NCBI GenBank assembly: GCA_942492055.1 | Contig: CALODP010000025.1 | Coordinates: 186,001 to 250,000 of the forward strand | Reading direction: 5' to 3' | Source of the DNA: CALODP01 sp942492055 | GTDB taxonomy: Bacteria > Bacteroidota > Ignavibacteria > Ignavibacteriales > Melioribacteraceae | Length of the DNA: 64,000 bases | Shown: positions 54,149-62,532 of the stretch, piece by piece | Position numbering within the stretch: the first letter of the stretch is position 1 | How the letters are laid out: every line of letters begins with the position of its first letter | The notes under the pieces: model-generated | What the model was told of the DNA's origin: nothing | Database searches by the model: none | The model's input: only the letters and a program-made list of their open reading frames with translations | Position numbers and translations under genes: made by a program

Positions 54149-54769
54149 ATGCCTGGACTGTTAGGTAAAAAAATAGGAATGACTCACGTATTTACAGAAG
54201 ATGGTAATTTGGTTCCTGTTACTGTTGTTGAAGCAGGTCCGTGTGAAGTTCTTTCTATCAAGAATAAAGAAAAAGACGGGTACGAAGCGCTGCAGCTAGG
54301 CTTCGGTACAAAGAAAGAAAAGAAAGTTAATAAGCCGCAGTTAGATTATTATAAGAAGAATAGTCTTGAAGCTCCGGCTGTAGCAAAAGAGTTCAAAGAT
54401 TTTAACGTTACTGACTATAAGCTCGGTGACAAAATTACTTGTGAAATTCTTACTGTTGGAGAGGAAATTAAGGTTTCTGGTGAATCTAAAGGTAAAGGAT
54501 TTCAAGGTGTTGTAAAACGCCATGGTTTTAGTGGTGTTGGTGGACAGACTCATGGTCAGCACAATAGAGAAAGAGCACCAGGATCTATTGGACAGAGTTC
54601 ATGGCCATCTAGAGTATTCAAAGGTATGAGAATGGCTGGTAGAATGGGCCACAATAAAGTAACCGTGTCAGGCGTTAAAGTAGTTAAAGTTGTAGCTGAG
54701 AAGAATCTTGTTTTTCTCAAAGGGTCTGTACCCGGTGCTATAAATTCAATAGTTGAAATCAAAAAGTAG
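54149..54769 (+). CDS. rplC: 50S ribosomal protein L3
   Basis: L3, 206 residues, an early assembly protein near the peptidyl-transferase centre. It starts MPGLLGKKIGMTHVFTEDGN. The central loop contains GKGFQGVVKRHGFSGVGGQT and SIGQSSWPSRVFKGMRMAGR. It is 10 bases after rpsJ. Confidence 0.97.
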   Translation: MPGLLGKKIGMTHVFTEDGNLVPVTVVEAGPCEVLSIKNKEKDGYEALQLGFGTKKEKKVNKPQLDYYKKNSLEAPAVAKEFKDFNVTDYKLGDKITCEILTVGEEIKVSGESKGKGFQGVVKRHGFSGVGGQTHGQHNRERAPGSIGQSSWPSRVFKGMRMAGRMGHNKVTVSGVKVVKVVAEKNLVFLKGSVPGAINSIVEIKK

Positions 54770-54780
54770 TCGGTTGAGTA

Positions 54781-55407
54781 ATGAAGCTAGATGTTTATAA
54801 AATAGACGGCGAAAAAAGTGGTAGCCAAGTTGAGCTTTCTGAAAAGATATTTGGTATCGAACCTAATGATCATGTAATATACTTAGCAGTTAAAGCTTAC
54901 TTAGCCAATCAAAGGCAAGGTACTCACAAAACAAAAGAAAGAAACGAAGTTAGTGGTGGTGGTAGAAAACCTTGGAAGCAAAAAGGTCGTGGTACAGCTA
55001 GAGCCGGTTCAACTCGTTCGCCGTTATGGGTTGGTGGCGGAACAATCTTTGGCCCTAAACCACGCAACTACAGACAGAAGTTGAACAAGAAAGTGAAAGC
55101 GTTAGCGAGAAGATCAGCACTTTCAATCAAAGCTAAAGCTGAACAGATTGTTATTGTTGAGGATTTCAATTATGAAGTTCCAAAGACAGTAGAGTTCGCA
55201 AAGTTGTTAGAAGCACTTAAGATTTCTGGAAAGAAAGCTTTGGTTTTGACTAACGGGACTCAACAAAATGTTTACAAAGCTGGAAGAAATATTGACAGAG
55301 TGAATATTGTAGAAGTTGAAAAAGCTTCGACTTATGATTTGGTTAATAACCAGGTTATTCTTCTACAACAGAGTGCTGTTGAAAAGTTAGAAAGTACATT
55401 AAGTTAA
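54781..55407 (+). CDS. rplD: 50S ribosomal protein L4
   Basis: L4, 208 residues, lines the peptide exit tunnel. The long basic loop is seen in RQGTHKTKERNEVSGGGRKP and GTARAGSTRSPLWVGGGTIF, where macrolide-resistance changes map in other bacteria. In E. coli L4 also represses the S10 operon; whether it does so here is unknown. Confidence 0.97.
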   Translation: MKLDVYKIDGEKSGSQVELSEKIFGIEPNDHVIYLAVKAYLANQRQGTHKTKERNEVSGGGRKPWKQKGRGTARAGSTRSPLWVGGGTIFGPKPRNYRQKLNKKVKALARRSALSIKAKAEQIVIVEDFNYEVPKTVEFAKLLEALKISGKKALVLTNGTQQNVYKAGRNIDRVNIVEVEKASTYDLVNNQVILLQQSAVEKLESTLS

Positions 55408-55422
55408 AAGATTGAGAAGAAA

Positions 55423-55716
55423 ATGCACAACGTATTAATAAGACCGTTAATTACGGAAAAGCAGACAGAGTTAACAGAAAGTCACAATAAGTATGGTTTT
55501 GTGGTTAATGTTAATGCGAATAAGATCGAGATTGCTAAAGCTCTCAAAAGTAAATTTGACGTTGATGTAGTTGCTGTAAATACTGTTAGATATAAGGGTA
55601 AAAGAAAGACTCAGTTTACCAAGAAAGGTAGATTTACAGGTAGAACTCCTAAGTACAAAAAAGCAATAATTACATTGAAAGAAGGTCAAACAATTGATCT
55701 TTTCGGTGAGGTATAG
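55423..55716 (+). CDS. rplW: 50S ribosomal protein L23
   Basis: L23, 97 residues, located at the tunnel exit, docking site for trigger factor and SRP. Seen: VLIRPLITEKQTELTE, then YGFVVNVNANKIEIAKAL and the basic KRKTQFTKKGRFTGRTPKYK loop. It lies between rplD and rplB as usual. Confidence 0.96.
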   Translation: MHNVLIRPLITEKQTELTESHNKYGFVVNVNANKIEIAKALKSKFDVDVVAVNTVRYKGKRKTQFTKKGRFTGRTPKYKKAIITLKEGQTIDLFGEV

Positions 55717-55742
55717 TAGACTAGGAATTGGAGCAATATTAA

Positions 55743-56570
55743 ATGGCTATAAGAAAATTTAAACCGAATACTCCTGGAACAAGATTTATGTCGGTCTCAT
55801 CTTTTGAGGAGATCACAACGGATACACCAGAAAAATCTTTGTTAGTTTCATTGAAAAAATCAGGTGGTAGAAACAATCTTGGACGCGTGACATCTCGTCA
55901 TAGAGGTGGTGGGCATAAGAGAAAGTATAGAATTATTGATTTCAAGAGAGATAAATTCGGTGTTCCTGCAAAAGTATTTTCAATTGAGTACGATCCGAAC
56001 AGATCTGCGAGAATTGCTTTGTTACATTATGCTGACGGTGAAAAGAGATATATACTTGCTCCTGATGGTTTAAAAGTCGGAGCTACTGTTCAGTCTGGTG
56101 AAGGAAGTGAAATTAAAGTTGGAAATGCATTAAAAATAAAAGATATTCCAGTTGGTAGTTTTATACACAATATTGAACTAAAACCTGGGAAAGGTGGTCA
56201 GATCGCCAGATCAGCCGGAAATTCTGCCCAACTTACTGCTCGTGAAGGTAGATATGCACAAGTTAAGTTACCTTCCAGCGAAGTTAGAATGATTAGTGTT
56301 GAATGTATGGCAACATACGGTGAAGTTGGAAATTCTTCGCATTTTAACATTAGTATTGGTAAAGCCGGTAGAAGTAGATGGTTAGGTAAAAGACCACATG
56401 TTAGAGGTGTTGTTATGAACCCAGTAGATCACCCAATGGGTGGTGGTGAAGGTAGAACATCTGGTGGTGGTCATCCGGTTTCACCATGGGGACAAGCAGC
56501 AAAAGGATTGAAGACTCGTAAGAAGAAGAATCCATCAAATAAATATATCGTTAAACGAAGAAAAGCATAG
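55743..56570 (+). CDS. rplB: 50S ribosomal protein L2
   Basis: L2, 275 residues, joins the subunits and supports peptidyl transfer. The segments GRNNLGRVTSRHRGGGHKRK, ELKPGKGGQIARSAGNSAQL and the active-site loop MNPVDHPMGGGEGRTSGG with its conserved His are present, and the tail ends in a basic stretch. Confidence 0.97.
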   Translation: MAIRKFKPNTPGTRFMSVSSFEEITTDTPEKSLLVSLKKSGGRNNLGRVTSRHRGGGHKRKYRIIDFKRDKFGVPAKVFSIEYDPNRSARIALLHYADGEKRYILAPDGLKVGATVQSGEGSEIKVGNALKIKDIPVGSFIHNIELKPGKGGQIARSAGNSAQLTAREGRYAQVKLPSSEVRMISVECMATYGEVGNSSHFNISIGKAGRSRWLGKRPHVRGVVMNPVDHPMGGGEGRTSGGGHPVSPWGQAAKGLKTRKKKNPSNKYIVKRRKA

Positions 56571-56579
56571 AGAATTAGT

Positions 56580-56867
56580 ATGCCAAGATCAGTCAAGAAA
56601 GGACCGTTTATAGATCAGAAATTACTCAAGAAGATTGTTGACATGAATGACAACAATCAGAAAAAGATCGTAAAAACTTGGTCTAGAGCAAGTACTATTT
56701 CACCGGATTTTGTTGGACATACAGTTGCTGTCCACAACGGTAATAAAATGATACCGGTTTACGTCACAGAAAATATGGTTGGACATAAATTAGGCGAATT
56801 TGCCCCGACTAGAATTTTCCGTGGGCATCCCGGAACTAAAGCAGAAAAAGCTTCAAGAGTTAGGTAA
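56580..56867 (+). CDS. rpsS: 30S ribosomal protein S19
   Basis: S19, 95 residues, 30S head protein. It contains MPRSVKKGPFIDQKLLKKI, WSRASTISPDFVGHTVAVHN and VGHKLGEFAPTRIFRGH. Length normal. Starts 10 bases after rplB. Confidence 0.97.
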   Translation: MPRSVKKGPFIDQKLLKKIVDMNDNNQKKIVKTWSRASTISPDFVGHTVAVHNGNKMIPVYVTENMVGHKLGEFAPTRIFRGHPGTKAEKASRVR

Positions 56868-56890
56868 AGAGATTTCGAGGTAGCTGATAA

Positions 56891-57235
56891 ATGGAAGCAA
56901 AAGCAATAAACAAATATGTAAGTTCATCTCCAAGAAAGATGAGATTATTAGTTGATCTTATTAGAGGTGAATCTGTAGACAAAGCTTTAGAGGTGTTACA
57001 CTTCAATCCGAAGCACGCGTCAAAGGTCGCGGAAAAAGTTTTAAGATCGGCAGTTGCCAATCTTTATAACAAGGATGAAAATAGTAAAAATGATCCTTCA
57101 GAATTATACGTGAAAGAAGCATTCGTAAATGGAGGACCAGCATTAAAACGAATTCTGCCAGCTCCGATGGGTAGAGCTTACAGAGTGAGAAAAAGAACTA
57201 ATCATTTAACAATTGTAGTCGCTACAAAGAGTTAA
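56891..57235 (+). CDS. rplV: 50S ribosomal protein L22
   Basis: L22, 114 residues, with a hairpin reaching into the exit tunnel. It has YVSSSPRKMRLLVDLIRGE and the loop FVNGGPALKRILPAPMGRAY, then RVRKRTNHLTIVV. No deletion is seen in the loop where macrolide resistance arises. Confidence 0.97.
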   Translation: MEAKAINKYVSSSPRKMRLLVDLIRGESVDKALEVLHFNPKHASKVAEKVLRSAVANLYNKDENSKNDPSELYVKEAFVNGGPALKRILPAPMGRAYRVRKRTNHLTIVVATKS

Positions 57236-57249
57236 TCGAGGAGGCTTTT

Positions 57250-57891
57250 TTGGGTCAGAAGACAAATCCAATAGGTTTAAGAGTCGGTGTCATTCGAGGA
57301 TGGGAATCCAACTGGTACGAGAATAAAAGTTATTCGGCAAAACTTAATGAAGATAAAAAATTAAGAATCTACATTAAGAATAGATTAAAGAAAGCTGGAA
57401 TAGCAAGAATAATTATCGACAGGACCTCGAAGAATATCATTGTTACAATCCACACGTCACGACCTGGTGTGGTTATAGGAAAGAGTGGTAAGGAAATAGC
57501 TCAGCTCGAACAAGAGTTGAAACAGCTTACTGAAAAAGAAGTTAAGGTTCAGATATCTGAAATAAAAAGACCTGAGTTGGATGCAAATTTGGTTGCTGAT
57601 AATATTGCTCAACAATTACAAGGAAGAATTTCTTTCAGAAGAGCAATGAAATCTGCAATAACTGCTTCTAGAAGAATGGGTGCTGAAGGTATTAGAATCA
57701 TGTGCTCAGGAAGATTAGGCGGTGCTGAAATGGCGAGAACGGAACAGTATAAGGAAGGTCGTATTCCGTTGCACACACTTAGAGCCGATATCGATTATGC
57801 TACTTCAACAGCAAATACAATCTACGGTGCAATTGGCATTAAAGTATGGATTTGTAATGGTGAAGTGCTAGGAAAAAGAATGTCTGATTAA
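57250..57891 (+). CDS. rpsC: 30S ribosomal protein S3
   Basis: S3, 213 residues, starting at TTG with GAGGAGG upstream, giving MGQKTNPIGLRVGVIRGWES. The KH domain has RPGVVIGKSGKEIAQLEQEL and the C-terminal domain has QGRISFRRAMKSAI and MCSGRLGGAEMAR. It helps unwind mRNA at the entry channel. Confidence 0.97.
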   Translation: MGQKTNPIGLRVGVIRGWESNWYENKSYSAKLNEDKKLRIYIKNRLKKAGIARIIIDRTSKNIIVTIHTSRPGVVIGKSGKEIAQLEQELKQLTEKEVKVQISEIKRPELDANLVADNIAQQLQGRISFRRAMKSAITASRRMGAEGIRIMCSGRLGGAEMARTEQYKEGRIPLHTLRADIDYATSTANTIYGAIGIKVWICNGEVLGKRMSD

Positions 57892-57912
57892 AGAGTTTTA
57901 GGAGAATCTCTC

Positions 57913-58338
57913 ATGTTAATGCCCAAAAGAGTAAAATATAGAAAATCACAAAGAGGCAGAATGAAAGGAAACGCCAAAAGAGGAACTACAATTGCTTTTG
58001 GTGATTTCGGACTTAAAGCTTTGGAACCGGCTTGGATAACAAGTAGACAAATCGAGGCATGTAGGGTTGCTTTATCAAGAACTATGAAAAGAGACGGTAA
58101 GTCATGGATTAGAATATTCCCTGACAAACCAGTTTCCAAGAAACCTCTTGAAACAAGAATGGGTAAAGGTAAAGGAGCTCCTGAATTTTGGGTTGCGGTT
58201 GTTGAACCCGGTAGAGTAATGTTCGAAGTGGCTGGTGTTCCTAGAGAAGTTGCGATGAAGGCTTTTCAATTAGCTTCTCATAAGTTACCTATTAAAACTA
58301 AAGTGGTAATAAGACCTGATTTAGAAGAAGCAAAATAA
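57913..58338 (+). CDS. rplP: 50S ribosomal protein L16
   Basis: L16, 141 residues, starting MLMPKRVKYRKSQRGRMKG; the first of two nearby ATGs fits the conserved MLxPK start. It also has WIRIFPDKPVSKKPLETRMG and the loop KGKGAPEFWVAVVEPGRVMF near the A-site tRNA. Follows rpsC by 21 bases. Confidence 0.97.
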   Translation: MLMPKRVKYRKSQRGRMKGNAKRGTTIAFGDFGLKALEPAWITSRQIEACRVALSRTMKRDGKSWIRIFPDKPVSKKPLETRMGKGKGAPEFWVAVVEPGRVMFEVAGVPREVAMKAFQLASHKLPIKTKVVIRPDLEEAK

Positions 58339-58353
58339 AATAAAGGTTTGGAA

Positions 58354-58569
58354 ATGAAGAAATATGAAATTCGTGAAATGAGTAATGAAGAGATACTCAA
58401 GAGAATTCAAGAGGAAGAGACAAACCTTGTTGACTTGAGATTTCAACACGAATTAAAAAACTTAACTAACACAGCTAAGTTGAAGTTAACTCGTAAAGAT
58501 ATAGCTGTAATGAAAACTGTGCTACAAGAAAGAGAAGCACAGGGTAAAGAAAAAGAAGATAATAAATAA
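58354..58569 (+). CDS. rpmC: 50S ribosomal protein L29
   Basis: L29, about 71 residues, an all-helical tunnel-exit protein. It reads MKKYEIREMSNEEILKRIQE and contains LRFQHELKNLTNTAKLK and KDIAVMKTVLQERE. The ATG at 58354 is preferred over the in-frame TTG at 58348 because AAAGG lies about 7 bases before it. Confidence 0.94.
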   Translation: MKKYEIREMSNEEILKRIQEEETNLVDLRFQHELKNLTNTAKLKLTRKDIAVMKTVLQEREAQGKEKEDNK

Positions 58570-58586
58570 GGAGCTGCTAAAGGTCT

Positions 58587-58844
58587 ATGGAAACTCGCAG
58601 ACTAAGAAAAACAAGAATTGGAGTAGTGGTCAAAAATAAGATGGATAAAAGCATTACTGTTGCAATTGAAAGAAAAGTTGCTCATCCGATCTATAAAAAA
58701 TACTTCAAGAAAACGACAAAGTTGATGGTTCATGACGAGAAGAATGAGTGTAGAGTTGGCGATGTTGTAAAGATTATGGAAACAAGACCTTTAAGTAAGC
58801 ATAAAACATGGCGACTCGTTGAAATTGTTGAAATAGCCAAGTAA
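58587..58844 (+). CDS. rpsQ: 30S ribosomal protein S17
   Basis: S17, 85 residues, a primary 16S rRNA binder with OB fold. It shows KTRIGVVVKNKMDKSITVAI, HPIYKKYFKKTTKLMVHDE, and GDVVKIMETRPLSKHKTWRL. AAGGAG is placed 17-22 bases upstream of the start, which is rather far. Confidence 0.96.
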   Translation: METRRLRKTRIGVVVKNKMDKSITVAIERKVAHPIYKKYFKKTTKLMVHDEKNECRVGDVVKIMETRPLSKHKTWRLVEIVEIAK

Positions 58845-58873
58845 AAAGCGCATCGAGAAGGAGTAGTTCGAAA

Positions 58874-59242
58874 ATGATACAACAAGAAACAAATTTAGTA
58901 GTAGCAGATAATTCCGGAGCAAAGAAGGTACGCTGTATCAAAGTGCTTGGAGGAAGTAGAAGAAGATATGCTACAGTAGGCGATTTGATTGTAGTAAGTG
59001 TTAAGGCTGCTATTCCCGGTGGCGGCGTAAAAAAAGGTGATGTTTCAAAAGCAGTTGTTGTGAGAACACACAAAGAGATTCGAAGAAAAGATGGGTCATA
59101 CATCAGATTTGATGAAAACGCAGCGGTTCTTCTAAATACTCAGGGGGAACCAAGGGGAACAAGAATTTTTGGTCCCGTAGCAAGAGAATTAAGAGATAAA
59201 AAATTCATGAAGATTATTTCTTTGGCACCTGAGGTGTTATAA
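58874..59242 (+). CDS. rplN: 50S ribosomal protein L14
   Basis: L14, 122 residues, forms bridge B8 with the 30S subunit. It has MIQQETNLVVADNSGAKKVR, VSVKAAIPGGGVKKGDVSKA and RGTRIFGPVARELRDKKFMK. Length matches the family. GAAGGAG lies upstream. Confidence 0.97.
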   Translation: MIQQETNLVVADNSGAKKVRCIKVLGGSRRRYATVGDLIVVSVKAAIPGGGVKKGDVSKAVVVRTHKEIRRKDGSYIRFDENAAVLLNTQGEPRGTRIFGPVARELRDKKFMKIISLAPEVL

Positions 59243-59260
59243 AGGCGGGATAATTAAGTT

Positions 59261-59584
59261 ATGAGAATAAAAAAAGACGATACAGTAGTAGTAATTGCCG
59301 GTAACGATAAAGGAACTACCGGAAAGGTACTTAAAGTATTTCGAAAAGAGGAAAGAGTCATTGTTGAAGGTGTTAATATTAGAAAAAGACACACAAAACC
59401 TAATCAGGCTAATCCTCAAGGTGGAATTATCGAAAAAGAAGCTCCGATTAGTGCATCAAACGTGATGGTTGTTGATCCAAAAGAGAACAAACCGACTAGA
59501 ATCGGCAAGAAAATCATCATAGATGAAAAGACTGGAAAAAAGCACGGAGCCAGAGTAAGCAAAGTTAGCGGCGAAATGTTGTAA
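59261..59584 (+). CDS. rplX: 50S ribosomal protein L24
   Basis: L24, 107 residues, an assembly initiator with a KOW motif (KDDTVVVIAGNDKGTTGKVL), followed by VNIRKRHTKPNQANPQGGII and the C-terminal KTGKKHGARVSK. It lies 19 bases after rplN and before rplE. Confidence 0.97.
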   Translation: MRIKKDDTVVVIAGNDKGTTGKVLKVFRKEERVIVEGVNIRKRHTKPNQANPQGGIIEKEAPISASNVMVVDPKENKPTRIGKKIIIDEKTGKKHGARVSKVSGEML

Positions 59585-59612
59585 AAATATTTTTTAAGGA
59601 TTGAAATTTACA

Positions 59613-60236
59613 ATGGCAAAGAAAAACGAAAATAAACAAACAGAAGCAAAAGCAGGGAAGAACGCAGCAGAAGCTGTTGTAGATGTAAAAATTCCTATTG
59701 CATTGAAAGAGAAATATACGAGTGAAATAGTTCCGAAATTGAAAGAACAATTTTCATACAAAAATGTAATGGAAGTTCCCAAGCTTGAAAAGATTGTTGT
59801 TAATATGGGTGTTGGCGACGCAGTTCAAGATCCCAAAATTTTAGATGCTGCCATTAAAGATTTGGAAACAATTACTGGTCAGAAACCTTCTGTTAGAACA
59901 GCTAAGAAATCTATCTCTAACTTCAAGTTGAGAGAGGGAATGAAGATCGGAGCAAAAGTAACTCTTAGAAACGAAAGAATGTATGAGTTCTTGCAAAGAT
60001 TAGTTGCAATTGCACTACCTCGTGTAAGAGACTTCAAGGGTATTCCTGATAAATCATTCGATGGAAGAGGTAACTATACATTAGGTGTAAAAGAGCAGAT
60101 TATTTTCCCGGAAATAAATGTTGACAAAATCGTTAAAATTATGGGAATGGATATTACTTTCGTAACAAATGCAAAGACTGATAAAGAAGCATATGAATTA
60201 CTAGTTGCATTTGGTGTTCCATTTCAAAAAAAATAA
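59613..60236 (+). CDS. rplE: 50S ribosomal protein L5 with N-terminal extension
   Basis: L5, about 207 residues, binds 5S rRNA and contacts the P-site tRNA region. The normal fold starts near residue 31 (LKEKYTSEIVPKLKEQFSYK) and continues VPKLEKIVVNMGVGDAVQDP, SVRTAKKSISNFKLREGM and RGNYTLGVKEQIIFPEI. A polar, Lys/Ala/Glu-rich extension of about 28 residues precedes it. ATG 59613 is preferred over TTG 59601, which sits directly against the AAGGA. Confidence 0.95.
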   Translation: MAKKNENKQTEAKAGKNAAEAVVDVKIPIALKEKYTSEIVPKLKEQFSYKNVMEVPKLEKIVVNMGVGDAVQDPKILDAAIKDLETITGQKPSVRTAKKSISNFKLREGMKIGAKVTLRNERMYEFLQRLVAIALPRVRDFKGIPDKSFDGRGNYTLGVKEQIIFPEINVDKIVKIMGMDITFVTNAKTDKEAYELLVAFGVPFQKK

Positions 60237-60255
60237 AAGGTAAATAAGGGTACTT

Positions 60256-60525
60256 ATGGCTAGAAAAGCATTAGTCGCTAGAGAAGCAAAAAGACAATTA
60301 TTAGTCGCTAAATATGCAGAGTTAAGAAAAGAACTTAAAGAAAATGGCGATTACGAAGCGCTTCAGAGGATTCCTAAAAATGCTTCTCCTGTTCGTTTAA
60401 GAAACAGATGCACAATGACAGGAAGACCAAGAGGTTATTACAGAAAATTTGGAATATCACGTTTAGTATTTAGAGAAATGGCGCTCAAAGGTGAAATTCC
60501 AGGAATTAAAAAATCTAGTTGGTAA
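60256..60525 (+). CDS. rpsN: 30S ribosomal protein S14 (zinc-free form)
   Basis: S14, 89 residues, long form without CxxC zinc knuckles. It contains LRKELKENGDYEALQRIPKN, PVRLRNRCTMTGRPRGYYRK and FGISRLVFREMALKGEIPGI. Its position between rplE and rpsH is standard. Confidence 0.97.
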   Translation: MARKALVAREAKRQLLVAKYAELRKELKENGDYEALQRIPKNASPVRLRNRCTMTGRPRGYYRKFGISRLVFREMALKGEIPGIKKSSW

Positions 60526-60543
60526 TAGATAGGAGAACTTTAA

Positions 60544-60939
60544 ATGCCAGTTACTGATCCGATTGCTGATTTTTTGACAAGAGTAAGAAATGCTGTTAAA
60601 GCTAGAAAGAAGTTTGTTGAGATACCAGCATCTAATATGAAAATTAGAATGGCTGAATTACTTAAGGAAACAAGCTATATAAAAGATTTCGAAGTAATTG
60701 AAGACGGTCTTCAAAATATCGTCAAGATATCGCTTAAGTACGTTGATGGCGCTTCTTCGATTAGCGGCTTGAAAAGAATCAGCACTCCCGGTTTAAGAAA
60801 ATATGTTGATAAAGATAATATACCAAGAGTATATAATGGTTTGGGAGTAGCCTTAATATCAACATCAAAAGGTGTAATAACAGATAAGCAAGCAAAACTA
60901 GAATCAGTTGGTGGCGAAGTTATCTGCCATATTTGGTAA
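60544..60939 (+). CDS. rpsH: 30S ribosomal protein S8
   Basis: S8, 131 residues, central-domain 16S rRNA binder. It starts MPVTDPIADFLTRVRNAVKA, and ends with RVYNGLGVALISTSKGVITD and GGEVICHIW. In E. coli it represses the spc operon at rplE; no equivalent site was examined here. Confidence 0.97.
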   Translation: MPVTDPIADFLTRVRNAVKARKKFVEIPASNMKIRMAELLKETSYIKDFEVIEDGLQNIVKISLKYVDGASSISGLKRISTPGLRKYVDKDNIPRVYNGLGVALISTSKGVITDKQAKLESVGGEVICHIW

Positions 60940-60965
60940 AAAAATATATTGAAAGAGGTATCTAA

Positions 60966-61502
60966 GTGTCTAGAGTAGGTAAAAAACCAATAAATATTAA
61001 AGACGTTCAAGTAAATTTGTCTGGTAATAAAATTAAAGTTAAGGGCAAACTCGGAGAATTAGAATCCGATTTTCATAAGAATATGAATGTTACTGTAGAA
61101 GGCGATGAAATCTTAGTTACCAGACCTGATGATACAAAAATTAATAGAGCCCTGCACGGATTGACTAGAGCACTTATTCAAAATATGATTACTGGTGTTA
61201 CTGAAGGCTTTTCGAAGTCACTTGACATTGTTGGTGTGGGGTATAAAGCCGAGCTCAAAGAGAAAAATTTATTATTGAATATTGGTTATTCGCATCCGAT
61301 CTACTTTATGCCTAGTGACGGAATTACTATAGAGGTTCCAGCTCCAACACAAATTAAAGTAAATGGAATCGATAAAGAATTGGTTGGTTTAGTAGCTGCT
61401 AAGATCAGATCATTCAGAAAACCGGAGCCTTATAAAGGTAAAGGTATTAAATACAGTGATGAAGTTATAATAAGAAAAGCTGGTAAGACAGCTGGTAAAT
61501 AA
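60966..61502 (+). CDS. rplF: 50S ribosomal protein L6
   Basis: L6, 178 residues, GTG start after GAAAGAGG. It has MSRVGKKPINIKDVQVNLSG, GVTEGFSKSLDIVGVGYKAE and the C-terminal rRNA-binding segment IRSFRKPEPYKGKGIKYSDE. It lies near the sarcin-ricin loop in the ribosome. Confidence 0.97.
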   Translation: MSRVGKKPINIKDVQVNLSGNKIKVKGKLGELESDFHKNMNVTVEGDEILVTRPDDTKINRALHGLTRALIQNMITGVTEGFSKSLDIVGVGYKAELKEKNLLLNIGYSHPIYFMPSDGITIEVPAPTQIKVNGIDKELVGLVAAKIRSFRKPEPYKGKGIKYSDEVIIRKAGKTAGK

Positions 61503-61528
61503 GTCAGTTTAGGAGATTGAATAAAAAA

Positions 61529-61897
61529 ATGGTCAATAAGAAAGATAAACAGCGAAAAAGCAGAAAACTTATAAGAGTTAGAAAAAAATTATTTGGAACT
61601 CATGAAAGACCAAGATTATCTGTTTTTAGAAGTCTTAAGCATGTTAATGTTCAGTTGATAGATGATACAAAGGGTATAACATTGCTCGCAGTATCAACAA
61701 AGTCCAGTGATATTATAGATGAAGTTAAGAGTGCTGATAGCAAAGTTGCTGCTAGTAAAATTGTTGGTAGTCTTGCTGCAAAAAAAGCTTCTGAATTAGG
61801 AATAAAATCAGTAGTTTTCGATAGAGGATTATATAGATATCACGGCAGAGTAAAAGCTGTTGCTGAGGGTGCTAGAGAAGGCGGATTAGAATTTTAA
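61529..61897 (+). CDS. rplR: 50S ribosomal protein L18
   Basis: L18, about 122 residues, 5S rRNA binder. It reads KLIRVRKKLFGTHERPRLSV, then FRSLKHVNVQLIDDTKGITL and GLYRYHGRVKAVAEGAREGG. The start is uncertain: ATG 61529 has an AGGAG 13 bases upstream, while TTG 61517 has it only 1 base away. The next feature, 6 bases on, is a tRNA gene. Confidence 0.94.
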   Translation: MVNKKDKQRKSRKLIRVRKKLFGTHERPRLSVFRSLKHVNVQLIDDTKGITLLAVSTKSSDIIDEVKSADSKVAASKIVGSLAAKKASELGIKSVVFDRGLYRYHGRVKAVAEGAREGGLEF

Positions 61898-61903
61898 GAT
61901 AAT

Positions 61904-61974
61904 TGCCCGATCGTCTAATGGTAGGACTACGCCCTTTGGAGGCGTCTGTAGAGGTTCGAATCCTCTTCGGGCAG
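61904..61974 (+). tRNA. tRNA-Gln (anticodon TTG) inside the spc operon
   Basis: Complete cloverleaf: acceptor TGCCCGA/TCGGGCA, short D-arm (CGTCTAATGGTAGGACTA), anticodon stem ACGCC/GGCGT around CTTTGGA (TTG), T-loop TTCGAAT, discriminator G. CCA is not encoded in place. It lies 6 bases after rplR and 39 bases before rpsE on the same strand, so it should be cut out of the ribosomal protein mRNA. Confidence 0.94.
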
Positions 61975-62013
61975 CAATTCTCAAACAAGAAATTTGAATT
62001 TAAGGAGATAAAA

Positions 62014-62520
62014 TTGAAGCATAAAAAAGTGTCTGGGCTTGAGAACTTAAAAGAGAAGGTCGTACACATCAATCGCGTTGCGAAAGTGGTTAAAGGTGGT
62101 AGAAGATTCAGCTTCAATGCTATCGTTGTGGTTGGTGATGGAAACGGACACGTTGGTGTAGGTTTAGGAAAAGCCAATGAAGTCACTGATGCTATATCTA
62201 AGGGTATAGATGATGCCAAAAAAAATGTTTATAAAATTCCTATTATCAAAGGTACTGTTCCTCACGAAGTTATCGGTAAATATGGTGCTGGCAAAGTATT
62301 GTTGAAACCTGCTTCTGCTGGTACAGGATTGATCGCCGGTGGTGGAGTTAGAGCAGTATTAGAGTCTGCTGGTATTCAGGATATTTTGACAAAATCATTA
62401 GGATCAAGTAATCCGCATAACCAAGTTAAAGCTACCTTAGAAGGTTTGTTAAGCTTAATTGATGCTCAGCAAATGGCTGCTAAGAGAGGAATTACTGTAA
62501 ACGAATTATTTAATGCCTAA
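62014..62520 (+). CDS. rpsE: 30S ribosomal protein S5
   Basis: S5, 168 residues, shapes decoding fidelity and the mRNA entry site. The start is TTG at 62014 with AAGGAG at 62002-62007. An upstream in-frame TTG at 61903 is rejected because that reading runs through the tRNA. Seen: KEKVVHINRVAKVVKGGRRF, VGDGNGHVGVGLGKANEV and PASAGTGLIAGGGVRAVLES. Confidence 0.96.
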   Translation: MKHKKVSGLENLKEKVVHINRVAKVVKGGRRFSFNAIVVVGDGNGHVGVGLGKANEVTDAISKGIDDAKKNVYKIPIIKGTVPHEVIGKYGAGKVLLKPASAGTGLIAGGGVRAVLESAGIQDILTKSLGSSNPHNQVKATLEGLLSLIDAQQMAAKRGITVNELFNA

Positions 62521-62532
62521 TTGAGGAAGAGG

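Noticed and set aside
61903..62013. N-terminal extension of S5 from TTG 61903
   Set aside because: This reading runs through a complete tRNA-Gln gene; TTG 62014 has a proper AAGGAG and gives the normal S5 length.
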